From assembly GCF_015291885.1 (NCBI RefSeq), contig NZ_CP036186.1, forward strand, positions 2,817,001 to 2,881,000: a stretch of 64,000 nucleotides of DNA. Direction: 5' to 3'. The translations under genes and the position numbers were made by a program. Positions within the stretch are counted from its first letter, which is position 1; each line of letters begins with the position of its first letter. Shown here in pieces: positions 42,277-52,076 of this stretch. The notes beneath the pieces were generated by a model. That model had not been told where the DNA came from. It made no database searches and saw only the letters and a list, made by a program, of their open reading frames with translations. The DNA is from Stutzerimonas stutzeri (GTDB taxonomy: Bacteria; Pseudomonadota; Gammaproteobacteria; Pseudomonadales; Pseudomonadaceae).

Positions 42277-43239
42277 ATGCGTGCCCTGCTGATATTGCTG
42301 CTACTGACCATGTCCTCTTCTTTCGTACGGGCGCAAACCCTGCTCAATCAAACCCTGAATCTGGGCACCGGCAGCGGCGTGCTGCAGGGCAGCCTGCTAC
42401 TGCCCAAAAGTGAACGGGCAGTGCCGGTAGCGCTGTTGATCGCTGGCTCCGGTCCGACCGATCGGGATGGCAACAATCCGGCCGGACGCAACGACAGCCT
42501 CAAACGTCTGGCCCAGGGCCTGGCCAAAATGGGCGTGGCCAGCCTGCGTTACGACAAGCGCGGCATCGGCGCGAGCCAGGCAGCCGGCCCGGACGAGCGC
42601 GGGCTCAGTGTCGACGGCTATGTCAGCGATGCGCTGGCCTGGGGTGAAAAGCTCAAAGGCGACCCGCGCTTCAGTGAGCTGATCCTCATTGGCCATAGCG
42701 AGGGGGCACTGATCGCCAGTCTTGCGGCACCGAAGTCCGAAGCGGCAGCCTTGATCAGCATCGCCGGTAGTGGCCGACCGATCGACGAGCTGCTGCGCGA
42801 GCAATTGCAGGGGCGCCTGCCGCCAGCCCTACTCGCTACCAGCCATTACCTGATCGACGAACTAAAGGCCGGGCGCGCCCACGCCGAGGTACCCGAGCCC
42901 CTGCAGGTGCTGTTCCGGCCCAGTGTGCAGCCTTACCTGATATCGCTGTTCGCATACGATCCGGCCGAGGCCTTCGCTGCCGTCGATCTACCCGCGCTGA
43001 TCATCCAGGGCCGCCATGACATCCAGGTCGGTATCGAAGACGCCGAAGCACTGCAGCGCGCCCAGCCCGATGCCCGCCTGGCCATGGTCGACGGAATGAA
43101 CCACGTTTTGCGCATCGCCCCGGCAGACGCCAGCCAGCTGGCGTCCTACAACGACCCCGACCTGCCGATCGCGCGCGGTCTGCTACAGGAGATACAGCGT
43201 TTCCTGCAGGATAATGGCATGCTGCCAGCCTCCAGTTAG
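42277..43239 (+). CDS. Exported alpha/beta hydrolase
   Basis: The ATG at 42277 (320 aa) opens a signal peptide (MRALLILLLLTMSSSFVRA). The hydrolase core has the nucleophile elbow GHSEGAL, the loop LRYDKRGIGAS, the acid in IIQGRHDIQV and the His in DGMNHVL. It is probably periplasmic; the substrate is unknown. The next gene starts 82 bp downstream on the same strand. Confidence 0.82.
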   Translation: MRALLILLLLTMSSSFVRAQTLLNQTLNLGTGSGVLQGSLLLPKSERAVPVALLIAGSGPTDRDGNNPAGRNDSLKRLAQGLAKMGVASLRYDKRGIGASQAAGPDERGLSVDGYVSDALAWGEKLKGDPRFSELILIGHSEGALIASLAAPKSEAAALISIAGSGRPIDELLREQLQGRLPPALLATSHYLIDELKAGRAHAEVPEPLQVLFRPSVQPYLISLFAYDPAEAFAAVDLPALIIQGRHDIQVGIEDAEALQRAQPDARLAMVDGMNHVLRIAPADASQLASYNDPDLPIARGLLQEIQRFLQDNGMLPASS

Positions 43240-43321
43240 TCGCCGCGCAGCCGATAGCCCGCGTGACGATGGCCCGATACGAATCCTGAACGAGCCGCCG
43301 CGCAGGCCCAGGAACGCGCAG

Positions 43322-44101
43322 ATGACTGACACCGAAATCACCCAGACCACCGAGAAAGACCAGGCAGCACCGCCGAAGCATCCGTGGGCAGAGCTCAAGC
43401 CTGACCGTTTCCGCCTGCTGCGCCTGGCGCCGTTGCCTACCGAGCGCGACGGTGGCGCGCGCCCGCTGCGCTTCGTCGAGCTGGCACAGCTGGAGCGACA
43501 CACGCCTGAGCAGAGCCTGCTGCGGATGTGCATCAACATCCCCGGCCAGGTGCGTTCGCGTAAGAACAATGTGCTGGAAGTCTTGGCCGATCACCGCAGC
43601 AAGGAACTACGCTTCGGCCCGGACACTGGCTTGCGCCTGGAGCCGGTGAACCGAGGGCTTGGTCGTTTTCTGCTGGCGCAAGGGGCCGCATGGGCACAAA
43701 GACGTTGGGGCCACTATCTGGTCGAAGGCGGCGCGTTGCCCAGGGATGTCTCAAGTGACGACCAGCGCCTGCGTCGCGACCACTGCCTGCGTACCCAAGG
43801 CTTTGACGTCGACTACCCACAGACTGAGCCGCTAAAGCCAACCTATGGAGCGTCGCGCGTCAGTGCACTGCGCCAGGATTGGAATGGTGAAAAGGTCCAG
43901 GTGGTAGAGCTGCAGGAAGCGGCGGCGATGCTGGAACAAGCCGACCGCAACCTGCAGGCGCAGGAAAACCAGATTCGTGAGCTGCAGGAGCGAATCGCCC
44001 GCTTCCGCCGTGAAGACGGTGCGCTGCGATTCACCATCGTTTGCCTGATCGCGCTGGCGCTGTTCCAAGCCGGCCTGCTGATCTGGATGGCGACGCGCTA
44101 A
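43322..44101 (+). CDS. Uncharacterised tail-anchored protein with a coiled coil
   Basis: I do not recognise a family. The 259-residue protein has a soluble basic body, a charged heptad-like coiled coil (about 185-232, ending QIRELQERIARFRRE) and one C-terminal membrane helix (about 237-255), so the body should face the cytoplasm. A similar orphan appears to follow the hydrolase in other pseudomonads (from memory). The start is the ATG at 43322; earlier in-frame starts overlap the hydrolase. Confidence 0.65.
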   Translation: MTDTEITQTTEKDQAAPPKHPWAELKPDRFRLLRLAPLPTERDGGARPLRFVELAQLERHTPEQSLLRMCINIPGQVRSRKNNVLEVLADHRSKELRFGPDTGLRLEPVNRGLGRFLLAQGAAWAQRRWGHYLVEGGALPRDVSSDDQRLRRDHCLRTQGFDVDYPQTEPLKPTYGASRVSALRQDWNGEKVQVVELQEAAAMLEQADRNLQAQENQIRELQERIARFRREDGALRFTIVCLIALALFQAGLLIWMATR

Positions 44102-44111
44102 TCCGCGACTT

Positions 44112-45335
44112 TTACCACCAGTGCTCCACCTGTACGCCGAAGTTCGAGCCGTGTTGCGCACTGCCGAACGCGCCGGTATCGGACAACGCCGAGCCCTCGG
44201 CCATCAGGTTGGCGGCACGCTGCGCGGCATCGTTCCAGCTGGCGTAGGTGTAATACAGACGGAACTCAGGCCGCGCCCAGAAGCCTGGGCCGGAAGGTGA
44301 CCAGGTCGGCGCGATGGTGAACTTGCTCAGCTTGCGCGTGCCGTCGGTGGCGTCGATCTGGTCATGGCCCACCTCGGCGACGAGTTTGAACTGTTCGTTG
44401 ATCGCATAGGCAGGACGCGCGCCCACCGACCACCAGTCCTGGTCGCCGCCGTCGGCGCGCTTGTCCTTCTGATAGACCACCTGGAACTGGCCGCCAAAGC
44501 GTGGCGTCAGCTGCCAATCAAAGTACTCCACCACTCGCCAGCTCTTGGCGCTGTCGTCCAGGGTCACGTCGCCGGTATAGCCGAGGCCGGTACCGGGCCC
44601 TTCGCCATACTGCAACGCCAGGGTGTTCTTGCCACCGAGAAAGTCGGACTGCACGTGCTGCACCGTCACCGCCCAGCCACTGTGGGCATCGTCCCGGCTG
44701 GGTTTGTCGATGTAGCTGAGGCCGAACTCCAGCTCACCGCCCGGATTGCTATCGAAGCCGCCGACGTTGAAGTCGTGGCGATTGACATAGTCTTTCTGGA
44801 ACACGCTGTCCTTGCGAGAAAAGGCGTAGCTGTACTTCAGCCCACCGATCTCCATGTCCTCGACACCGGCGCCGGTGGCGCTCTGGTTCCAGTAGTAGAA
44901 ATCTGAGATATGGATGTCGTTACGCTTGTAGAAGCGCCGGCCAGCCCAGAACGAACCATTGTTCAGCGCCGGCACCTTGCTCCACTCGGCATAGGCCTGC
45001 ACCATCCGCGCCCAGCCATGATCACCGGTGAACTTCGGGGTATGGTTGTACTGGTTGTACAGCGCCGCCATGCCTTCCACGCTAAGCACCGAACCATCGG
45101 CAAAGGTGTAAAGGTCGTGACGAAGATCCAGCTCGCCGTACTGCTCACATTCGTTACCGAGGCGATACTTGGTCGGTGCACCGGGCAATTGGAAGCACGA
45201 TTGCGAGTCGCTATTGACCGATTCACCCACGCCGCTACGCATGTAGCCGGTGAACTCCAGGGCATGGCCGCTCAATGGCAGGGCCATCGCGGCAACGGCA
45301 GTCGCTACGCCCAGGGCTGTCAGTGTTTTTTTCAT
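44112..45335 (-). CDS. lamB: LamB-type maltoporin-like carbohydrate porin
   Basis: The ATG at 45335 (407 aa) follows a GGAG site and opens a signal peptide ending near SGHA. LamB features: FTGYMRSGVGES at the mature N-terminus, WAGRRFYKRNDIHISDFYYW, LQYGEGPG, FWARPEFRLYYTYASW and a terminal aromatic residue (VEHWW). An 18-stranded trimeric outer-membrane pore is expected. It is last in the sugar ABC operon, a place where pseudomonads usually carry OprB, so it should admit glucose and perhaps maltodextrins. Confidence 0.88.
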   Translation of the reverse strand: MKKTLTALGVATAVAAMALPLSGHALEFTGYMRSGVGESVNSDSQSCFQLPGAPTKYRLGNECEQYGELDLRHDLYTFADGSVLSVEGMAALYNQYNHTPKFTGDHGWARMVQAYAEWSKVPALNNGSFWAGRRFYKRNDIHISDFYYWNQSATGAGVEDMEIGGLKYSYAFSRKDSVFQKDYVNRHDFNVGGFDSNPGGELEFGLSYIDKPSRDDAHSGWAVTVQHVQSDFLGGKNTLALQYGEGPGTGLGYTGDVTLDDSAKSWRVVEYFDWQLTPRFGGQFQVVYQKDKRADGGDQDWWSVGARPAYAINEQFKLVAEVGHDQIDATDGTRKLSKFTIAPTWSPSGPGFWARPEFRLYYTYASWNDAAQRAANLMAEGSALSDTGAFGSAQHGSNFGVQVEHWW

Positions 45336-45345
45336 ATCCACTCCG

Positions 45346-45360
45346 CTTTTGTTGTTATTG
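45346..45360 (-). promoter_or_regulatory. Hfq/Crc-type CA motif before lamB
   Basis: On the minus strand CAATAACAACAAAAG lies about 10 bp before the ATG, over the ribosome site. A-rich AANAAYAA repeats at this place are known Hfq/Crc targets in pseudomonads. A separate 7-bp hairpin (CGCCTGC/GCAGGCG) lies near 45418-45438. Confidence 0.5.
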
Positions 45361-45444
45361 ATCGCTGGATCGAGCCGAGACGACTCTGTTCATTCCTGTA
45401 ACCGTCACTTTCATCGACCGCCTGCGGGCAAGGCAGGCGACAAT

Positions 45445-46617
45445 TCACTGCGCTGTGCCCGCTCCGTTGGAAACCAGCCGGGTGATCTTGCTCTCGCGCA
45501 CCGGCTCCGGCTGCACAACGCCAAGCCGCTCGCCGGTCTGCGCATCGAAGAGCAGCGCCTTGCGCGGGTCGAACTGCAGATTGAGCGTCTCCCCCACCAG
45601 CGGCGCCTGATCCGGAGCCAGGCGGCAACAGGCCTTGACCTGATTCAGGGTGAACACCACCAGCGTGTCTGGCCCGGTCGGTTCGACCACCTCGATGTCG
45701 ACCGACAAAGCAAAATCCGCTGATCCGACCCCGGCGATCCCGATCTGTTCAGGACGGATGCCGAGGATGAGTTCGCGATCACGCAGCCCCTCATCGGTCG
45801 CGATCGGCAGTGGCAGTTCACAGCTGCCCTGCTCGCTGTTGAGCACCCCCACCCAGCGTCCGTCACGCTGGCGAATGCGCAGCGGTACGAAGTTCATCGG
45901 CGGCGAGCCGATGAAGCTGGCGACGAACAGGTTGGCCGGGTTGTTGTAGATCTCGTGGGGCGTGCCGAACTGCTGGATCACGCCGTCCTTCATCACCGCG
46001 ACCTTGTCGCCGAGGGTCATCGCCTCGATCTGATCGTGGGTGACATAGACGGTGGTGGTCTTTAGCCGCTGGTGCATCAGCTTGATTTCGGTGCGCATCT
46101 CCACCCGCAGCTTGGCATCGAGGTTCGACAGCGGCTCGTCGAACAGGTAGATCTTCGGCCGCCGCGCCAGCGCCCGCCCCATGGCCACACGCTGCTGCTG
46201 GCCACCCGACAGCTGCGACGGCTTGCGCTCGAGCAGCGGCTCGATCTGCAGCAGCTTGGCGACCCGCGCCACCTCCTCCTCGATCTTCGCCGCCGGCACC
46301 TTGCGCATCTTCAGGCCGAAGGCGATGTTGTCGCGCACCGTCATGGTCGGATACAGCGCGTAGGACTGGAACACCATGGCGATGTCGCGATCCTTCGGGC
46401 TGGCCTGGCTGATGTCCTCGCCGTCGACGAGAATCTCGCCGCCGGTGATGTTCTCCAGCCCGGCGATGCAGTTCATCAGGGTGGATTTACCGCAGCCGGA
46501 AGGGCCGACGAGGATGAGGAATTCACCGGCGTCGATCTTCAGCGCGATGTCCTTCAGCGTTGCGATCTGGCTGTTGCCATAACTCTTTTGAACGTTGCGC
46601 AGTTCCAGGGAAGCCAT
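45445..46617 (-). CDS. gtsD: Sugar ABC transporter ATP-binding protein (MalK/UgpC type)
   Basis: The ATG at 46617 (390 aa) follows a GAGGAGA site. ABC motifs: Walker A GPSGCGKST, signature LSGGQQQRVAMGR, Walker B IYLFDEPLSNLDA and the His switch in VTHDQ; the C-terminal third is the MalK-type regulatory domain. It energises the sugar importer encoded just upstream. The symbol follows the pseudomonad glucose system. Confidence 0.92.
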   Translation of the reverse strand: MASLELRNVQKSYGNSQIATLKDIALKIDAGEFLILVGPSGCGKSTLMNCIAGLENITGGEILVDGEDISQASPKDRDIAMVFQSYALYPTMTVRDNIAFGLKMRKVPAAKIEEEVARVAKLLQIEPLLERKPSQLSGGQQQRVAMGRALARRPKIYLFDEPLSNLDAKLRVEMRTEIKLMHQRLKTTTVYVTHDQIEAMTLGDKVAVMKDGVIQQFGTPHEIYNNPANLFVASFIGSPPMNFVPLRIRQRDGRWVGVLNSEQGSCELPLPIATDEGLRDRELILGIRPEQIGIAGVGSADFALSVDIEVVEPTGPDTLVVFTLNQVKACCRLAPDQAPLVGETLNLQFDPRKALLFDAQTGERLGVVQPEPVRESKITRLVSNGAGTAQ

Positions 46618-46628
46618 CGTTGTTCTCC

Positions 46629-47471
46629 TCAACCCTTGACGGCGCCGGCAGTCAGCCCGCGCAGGAAATATTTGCCGGCGACCACGTAGACCACCAGTGT
46701 GGGCAGGCCGGCGATCATCGCGGCGGCCATGTCGACGTTGTATCGCTTGGCGCCGGTGCTGGTGTTCACCAGGTTGTTCAGCGCCACGGTGACCGGCTGG
46801 GTGTCGCCACTGGCGAACACCACGCCGAAGAGGAAGTCGTTCCATATCTGGGTGAACTGCCAGATCAGGCAGACCATGATGATCGGCACCGACATCGGCA
46901 GCAGGATGCGCCCGAAGATGGTGAAGAAGCCGGCACCGTCCAGCCGTGCCGCCCGCACCAGCGCATCCGGCACGCTGACGTAGAAGTTGCGGAAGAACAG
47001 CGTGGTGAAGGCCAGACCGTAGACCACGTGCACCAGCACCAGGCCGGTGGTGGTGTTGGCCAGGCCGAGCTTGCCGAGGGTGAAGGACGCTGGCAGCAAG
47101 ATCACCTGGAACGGCAGGAAGCAGCCGAACAGCAGCAGCCCGAAGAACAGCTGCGAGCCACGGAAGCGCCACATCGACAGCACATAGCCATTGAGCGCGC
47201 CCAGCACGGTGGAAATCAGCACGGCGGGGATGACGATCTTCACCGAATTCCAGAAGTAGCCACCGATACTGTCCCAGGCAGTCAGCCAACCCATCGCGCT
47301 GAACGCTTCAGGCCAGCTCAGCAGGTTGCCGGTGCGGATGTCTTCCGGCGTCTTGAAGCTGGTCAGTAGCATCACGATCAGCGGCACCAGGTAGACGGCG
47401 CAGGCCAGCAACAGGGTGGCATGGATGGTCAGGCGCCCGAGGGTCAGGCGCGGTTGCGCGAAGTCAGACAT
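46629..47471 (-). CDS. gtsC: Sugar ABC transporter permease (MalG type)
   Basis: 280 residues with six membrane helices. The coupling EAA-like loop reads VPDALVRAARLDGAGFFTIF. The start overlaps the gtsB stop by 8 bp. It pairs with gtsB as the membrane heterodimer for glucose-type sugars. Confidence 0.92.
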   Translation of the reverse strand: MSDFAQPRLTLGRLTIHATLLLACAVYLVPLIVMLLTSFKTPEDIRTGNLLSWPEAFSAMGWLTAWDSIGGYFWNSVKIVIPAVLISTVLGALNGYVLSMWRFRGSQLFFGLLLFGCFLPFQVILLPASFTLGKLGLANTTTGLVLVHVVYGLAFTTLFFRNFYVSVPDALVRAARLDGAGFFTIFGRILLPMSVPIIMVCLIWQFTQIWNDFLFGVVFASGDTQPVTVALNNLVNTSTGAKRYNVDMAAAMIAGLPTLVVYVVAGKYFLRGLTAGAVKG

Positions 47472-48381
47472 GGCGCTTGTTCCTCAGCTCGGAGTACAGA
47501 TACGGCACGATGATCGCCATCACCGCGCCGAGCATCAGCATGGCGCTCGCCGCACCCAGGCCCATCTGGCCGCGAGTGAAGGTGTGGGCGTACATGAACA
47601 TCGCCGGCAGATCGCTGGAATAGCCCGGCCCACCGGCGGTCATCGCCGCCACCAGGTCGAAGCTCTTGATGGCGATATGGGCCAGGATCATCAACGCACT
47701 GAAGAACACCGGACGCAGGCTCGGCAGCACGATGCGCAGGTAGATGGTCGGCAGGCTCGCACCGTCCACCTGAGCAGCGCGGATGATCGACTGATCGACG
47801 CTGCGCAGGCCGGCGAGGAACAGCGCCATGACGAAGCCCGAGGCCTGCCACACCGCCGCGATCACCAGGCAATAGATGACCCGATCCGGATCAACCAGCC
47901 AGTCGAAGCGAAAGCCTTCCCAGCCCCAGTCGCGCAGCAGCTTGTCCAGGCCCAGGCCGGGATTGAGCAGCCACTGCCAGGCGGTGCCGGTGACGATCAT
48001 CGACAGCGCCATGGGGTACAGGTAGATGGTGCGGATCAGCCCTTCGCGACGGATGCGCTGATCCAGCAGTACGGCAAGCACGACGCCGATGATCAGGCTG
48101 ATGGCGATGAACAGGCCGCCGAAGACCAGCAGGTTCTGGCTGGCGACCCACCAGCGATCGTTGTCCCACAGCCGCTCGTACTGTTGCAGACCGGCCCACT
48201 TGTAGCTGGGCATGAAGCGTGAGTTGGTGAACGAGAGCAGGAAGGTCCAGCCGATGTAGGCATAGAAGCCGACCAGCACGATCAGCATGCTCGGCGCCAG
48301 CACCAGCTTCGGCAGCCAGCGCTGCAGGGCGTCGAGCGGCGAGACCTTGGCGGGCCTGGCTTGAAGCGCGATGGAGCTCAT
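47464..48381 (-). CDS. gtsB: Sugar ABC transporter permease (MalF type)
   Basis: 305 residues, six or so membrane helices, with the EAA-like loop SIIRAAQVDGASLPTIYLRIVLP. It follows the binding-protein gene with a 109-bp gap. Confidence 0.92.
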   Translation of the reverse strand: MSSIALQARPAKVSPLDALQRWLPKLVLAPSMLIVLVGFYAYIGWTFLLSFTNSRFMPSYKWAGLQQYERLWDNDRWWVASQNLLVFGGLFIAISLIIGVVLAVLLDQRIRREGLIRTIYLYPMALSMIVTGTAWQWLLNPGLGLDKLLRDWGWEGFRFDWLVDPDRVIYCLVIAAVWQASGFVMALFLAGLRSVDQSIIRAAQVDGASLPTIYLRIVLPSLRPVFFSALMILAHIAIKSFDLVAAMTAGGPGYSSDLPAMFMYAHTFTRGQMGLGAASAMLMLGAVMAIIVPYLYSELRNKRHV

Positions 48382-48490
48382 GGGTGTGATCCCTCATGGA
48401 AATCCGGGATGTCGTCGCCCGCGGCACAGAGCGAGGTCTGTACCGGGACGAACGTTTCGGGAGCCGGACGGACGCGGTCCGCCCTTGGCG

Positions 48491-49738
48491 TTACTGCACG
48501 GCCTTGATCGCCGCCGCCAGCTGCTTGGCCGCCTTTTGCGGGTCGGCCTTGGGGTCGTTGAAGAAGTTGGTGACGACGTCGAACACCGCGCCCTGCACGT
48601 AGCTAGAAGCAGCCATGCCATGGGTCAGACTGGGCTGCAGACCGCTGCCCTTGGCGGCTTCCTTGAAGTCGGTCATCGACTGCTGGGCGCAGGCGTCGAA
48701 CTCGCTCATGTCTTGGTCCTGGCGAACCGGAATCGAGCCCTTGTTCTGGTTGAAGAAGGTCTGGAACTCAGGCTCCAGTACGGTGCGCGCCAGGTCTTCC
48801 TGGGCCTTGCGGTTGTCGTCGTTGCTGAGCTTGAACATCGCCAGGGAGTCGATATTGAAGGCGAAGCTGCCCTGGGTTCCGGGGAACGGCAGGCACTGGT
48901 AGTCCTTGCCAGCCACCTTGTTAGCGGCGGTGAACTCGCTCTTGGCCCAGTCGCCCATGATCTGCATGCCGGCCTTGCCGTCGATGACCATGCCAGTGGC
49001 ACGGTTCCACTCACGGCCTGCGGCATCGGCGTCGAGGTAATCACGCAGCTTCTTCAGCGCGGTGAAGGCCTGAACCATCTTGTCGCCGGTCAGGGTGTCC
49101 TCGTCCAGCTCGACGAATGCCTTGTGGTAGTCGTCCGGCCCGAGAATGCTGAGCACGAAGCCCTCGAACACGGTGCCGTCCTGCCACGGCTGGCCACCGT
49201 GGGCGACCGGCACGAAACCGGCTGCCTTGAGCTTCTCGGCAGCGGCAAAGAACTCGTCGAGGGTCTTCGGCGGCGTGGCACCGGCCTTCTCGAATACCTC
49301 CGGGTTGATCCACAGCCAGTTGACCCGGTGCACGTTGACCGGCACGGCCACATAGGAGCCGTCGTACTGCATGATCTTGCTGACCTGCTTGGGCAGCAGC
49401 TCGTCCCAGCGCTCGGCCTTGGCGGTGTCGTCGAGGTTGGCGAGCAGACCGAGTTCGCCCCACTCCTGGATGTCGGGGCCCTTGATCTGCGCGGCCGATG
49501 GCGGATTGCCGGAAACGGCGCGGGTTTTCAGTACGGTCATGGCAGCCTCGCCACCACCGCCGGCAACGGCGAAGTCCTTCCAGCTGTGGCCTTTCTGCTC
49601 GACCAGCTTCTGCAGGGTGTCGGCCGCGCGCTTTTCACCGCCGGAGGTCCACCAGTGCAGAACTTCGACTTCGCCAGCGTGGGCGAGTACAGGCAGGGCG
49701 AGGGAAATGGAAAGAGCGAGACGATGGATCGCTTTCAT
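48491..49738 (-). CDS. gtsA: Sugar ABC transporter substrate-binding protein
   Basis: The ATG at 49738 (415 aa) opens a signal peptide ending [12 protein letters not shown]. The mature N-terminus ([15 protein letters not shown]) and the [21 protein letters not shown] segment match pseudomonad GtsA, which binds glucose or mannose. First gene of the gts operon; it has an A-rich Hfq/Crc-type motif over its ribosome site. Confidence 0.92.
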   Translation of the reverse strand: MKAIHRLALSISLALPVLAHAGEVEVLHWWTSGGEKRAADTLQKLVEQKGHSWKDFAVAGGGGEAAMTVLKTRAVSGNPPSAAQIKGPDIQEWGELGLLANLDDTAKAERWDELLPKQVSKIMQYDGSYVAVPVNVHRVNWLWINPEVFEKAGATPPKTLDEFFAAAEKLKAAGFVPVAHGGQPWQDGTVFEGFVLSILGPDDYHKAFVELDEDTLTGDKMVQAFTALKKLRDYLDADAAGREWNRATGMVIDGKAGMQIMGDWAKSEFTAANKVAGKDYQCLPFPGTQGSFAFNIDSLAMFKLSNDDNRKAQEDLARTVLEPEFQTFFNQNKGSIPVRQDQDMSEFDACAQQSMTDFKEAAKGSGLQPSLTHGMAASSYVQGAVFDVVTNFFNDPKADPQKAAKQLAAAIKAVQ

Positions 49739-49747
49739 GTAGAGGCA

Positions 49748-49763
49748 CCTTCTTGTTTTTATC
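49748..49763 (-). promoter_or_regulatory. Hfq/Crc-type CA motif before gtsA
   Basis: On the minus strand GATAAAAACAAGAAGG lies 9 bp before the ATG and includes the ribosome site. It matches the A-rich AANAANAA target pattern for Hfq/Crc catabolite repression. Confidence 0.5.
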
Positions 49764-49896
49764 CTGCAAGTCATGGTCGCTTGCGATGGATCGAGTCTAT
49801 GCGCAGAAAAATGGACACTGGGTAACGAAGGGATGGCCGATGGTCACGAGGCGGTTACAAAACCGCAGCACTCGTAACGAGGCGTACTGTGCGGGC

Positions 49897-51348
49897 TCAA
49901 CGGGGTAGCGTAAGCGTCACCCTCAGCCCTCCTTGCGGCAGGTTGCGCATGCTCAGCTCACCGCCGTGGGCATGGGCGATGTTGCGCGCGATACCCAGGC
50001 CCAGCCCGTAGCCCTGCTGCTGCCCGGAAAGCCGCACGTGGGGTTCGAAGACCTGCTCCAGGCGCTGCTCGGGCACGCCAGGGCCCTCATCATCGACATG
50101 CAGCACCAGCGCCTCCTTGCTGTCCTCGACATGCAGGTGGGCGCGCTCACCGTATTTGAGGGCATTGTCCAGCAGGTTGCCGATACAGCGCTTGAGCGCC
50201 AGTGGTTTGCCGGGGTAAGGCGCCGAAGCCTGGCCGTCGAGGGTCACCCGAGTGCGGTCACAGGCCTGATAAGGCTCGACGATGTGTTCGAGCAGCAGAT
50301 TGAGATCCACCGCCTCGATGTTCTCGTGGATGTCAGTGTCCTTCACGCATTGCAGTGCGCCCTTGACCAGCAGCTCCAGCTCGTCGAGGTCACGGGTGAA
50401 CTTGACCTGCTGCGCTTCATCTTCCAGCAGCTCGACCCGCAGACGCAGGCGCGTGATGGGCGTGCGCAGGTCGTGGGAAATCGCACTGAACAACTGGCCG
50501 CGTTCGGTCAGGTAGCGGCTGATGCGCTCGCGCATGTTGTTGAAGGCGCGACTCACCTCGACGATCTCGCTGGCCCCAGCCTCGGTCAGCGGCCGCACTT
50601 CGCCGCCTACCGACATTTCCCGCGCCGCCTTGGCCAGGCGCTTCAGCGGCCGGCTCTGCCAGCGCACCAGCAGGCCGATGAACAGCAGCAGGAAGGCGCT
50701 GGTCAGCACGATGAACCACAGCTGCTGAATCGGCAGGCCCTCGTCTTCCAGGCTGACGTAGGGTGCCGGCATCAGCGATGCGAGGTAGAGCCATTCCTGC
50801 GGGGCGATCTGGATCTGCGTCACCAGCACCGGCGGTGACAGTGGCTCCAGCCCCAGCGCGTAGTGCGCCCAGGAGCGCGGCAGCTCATCGAGCTTGATGC
50901 CGCTGTTGAAGATGCGCAGGTCGTCCGGGCTGACAAACTCGATGGTCAGGTCCACCTCGCCACCAAGCCGTTGACGCAACACCTGCTCGACCTCATGCAG
51001 GACGGCCCGCTTGCGCGGCGTCTCCGGAAGAATCTTCATGTCCAGCGGCTTGTCGTTGAGCGAGACGAAGAAGCGCGTGCCGCCCATGCTGCGCAACTGG
51101 TCGAGCACCAGCGGGCGGTAGCCCAGCGGCAGGGAACGGAAATAGCTGACGCTGGCCGCCATCGACTGCGCCAGGCTGCGGGCGCTGGTGAGCAGGCCTT
51201 CCATCTGGCTGGCGCGCAGTTGTGACAACCAGATCAGGCTCGACAGGCCTTGGGCCAACAACACCGCCAACAGGGTCAATAACAGCATGCGCCCGAGCAG
51301 CGAGCGCGGCACCAGCCGCAGGCGCCGCCGCTCAGTGCGCAGATTCAT
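49897..51348 (-). CDS. gtrS: Two-component sensor kinase GtrS-like
   Basis: 483 residues: an N-terminal membrane helix, a periplasmic sensor region (about 40-200), a second membrane helix near 220, HAMP (LKRLAKAAREMSVGGEV), a His-kinase domain (phospho-His in ISHDLRTPITRL) and an ATPase domain (GPGVPEQRLEQVFEPHVR, GLGLGIARNIAHAHGG). It overlaps gltR by 17 bp. GtrS of other pseudomonads senses 2-ketogluconate or 6-phosphogluconate and controls glucose genes through GltR. Confidence 0.88.
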   Translation of the reverse strand: MNLRTERRRLRLVPRSLLGRMLLLTLLAVLLAQGLSSLIWLSQLRASQMEGLLTSARSLAQSMAASVSYFRSLPLGYRPLVLDQLRSMGGTRFFVSLNDKPLDMKILPETPRKRAVLHEVEQVLRQRLGGEVDLTIEFVSPDDLRIFNSGIKLDELPRSWAHYALGLEPLSPPVLVTQIQIAPQEWLYLASLMPAPYVSLEDEGLPIQQLWFIVLTSAFLLLFIGLLVRWQSRPLKRLAKAAREMSVGGEVRPLTEAGASEIVEVSRAFNNMRERISRYLTERGQLFSAISHDLRTPITRLRLRVELLEDEAQQVKFTRDLDELELLVKGALQCVKDTDIHENIEAVDLNLLLEHIVEPYQACDRTRVTLDGQASAPYPGKPLALKRCIGNLLDNALKYGERAHLHVEDSKEALVLHVDDEGPGVPEQRLEQVFEPHVRLSGQQQGYGLGLGIARNIAHAHGGELSMRNLPQGGLRVTLTLPR

Positions 51349-52066
51349 GGTGCGGCGTCACCTGGGTAGCCAACAGATAGCCGCTGCCACGCACGGTGCG
51401 GATCAGCCGCGGCGACTTGCCGGTGTCGCGCAGGCGCTGGCGCAGGCGACTGACCGCCATGTCGACGATACGCTCCAGCGGCATCACCTCGCGGCCACGG
51501 GTGGCGTTGGCGATGGTGTCGCGGTCGAGGATCTGCTGTGGATGATCGAGAAACAGCTTGAGCAGGGCGAAATCGGCGCCGGAGAGAAAGACCTCCTCGC
51601 CGTCGGCGTGGAACAGGCGGTGGCTGATCATGTCCAGCCGCCACTCATCGAAGGCCAGAACATCACTGCCGCGTTCCTGGGCGAAGCTGACGCGTCGCAG
51701 CAGTGCCTTGATCCGCGCGAGCAATTCGCGCGGGCTGAACGGCTTACCCAGGTAGTCGTCGGCGCCCAGCTCCAGGCCGACGACCCGATCGGCCTCGTCG
51801 GAGCTGGCGGTGAGCATGATGATCGGCATCGAAGCCAGCCGCTCGTGCTGGCGAATCCAGCGGCACAGGCTGAAGCCGTCCTCGTCGGGCAGCATCACGT
51901 CAAGAATCACCAGATCGGCCGGCTCGGCACATAGCGCCGCGCGAAACTGCCCGCCGTCCGGCACGCCGCGCACATGAAAGCCCGAGCGGCTGAGATAGGT
52001 CTGCAACAGTTCGCGGATTTCCTGATCGTCGTCGACCAGAAGGATGTTCTTACCTGCTTGGCTCAC
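51332..52066 (-). CDS. gltR: Response regulator GltR-like (OmpR family)
   Basis: The start is a GTG at 52066 (244 aa); no ATG fits. The receiver has the DDD acidic pocket, phospho-Asp D56 (LVILDVMLP) and K108 (YLGKPF); a winged-helix output domain follows (LRQRLRDTGKSPRLIRTVRGSGY). Partner of GtrS, and likely regulator of the gts and edd-glk units. Confidence 0.9.
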   Translation of the reverse strand: MSQAGKNILLVDDDQEIRELLQTYLSRSGFHVRGVPDGGQFRAALCAEPADLVILDVMLPDEDGFSLCRWIRQHERLASMPIIMLTASSDEADRVVGLELGADDYLGKPFSPRELLARIKALLRRVSFAQERGSDVLAFDEWRLDMISHRLFHADGEEVFLSGADFALLKLFLDHPQQILDRDTIANATRGREVMPLERIVDMAVSRLRQRLRDTGKSPRLIRTVRGSGYLLATQVTPHHESAH

Positions 52067-52076
52067 GTCACGTCCC

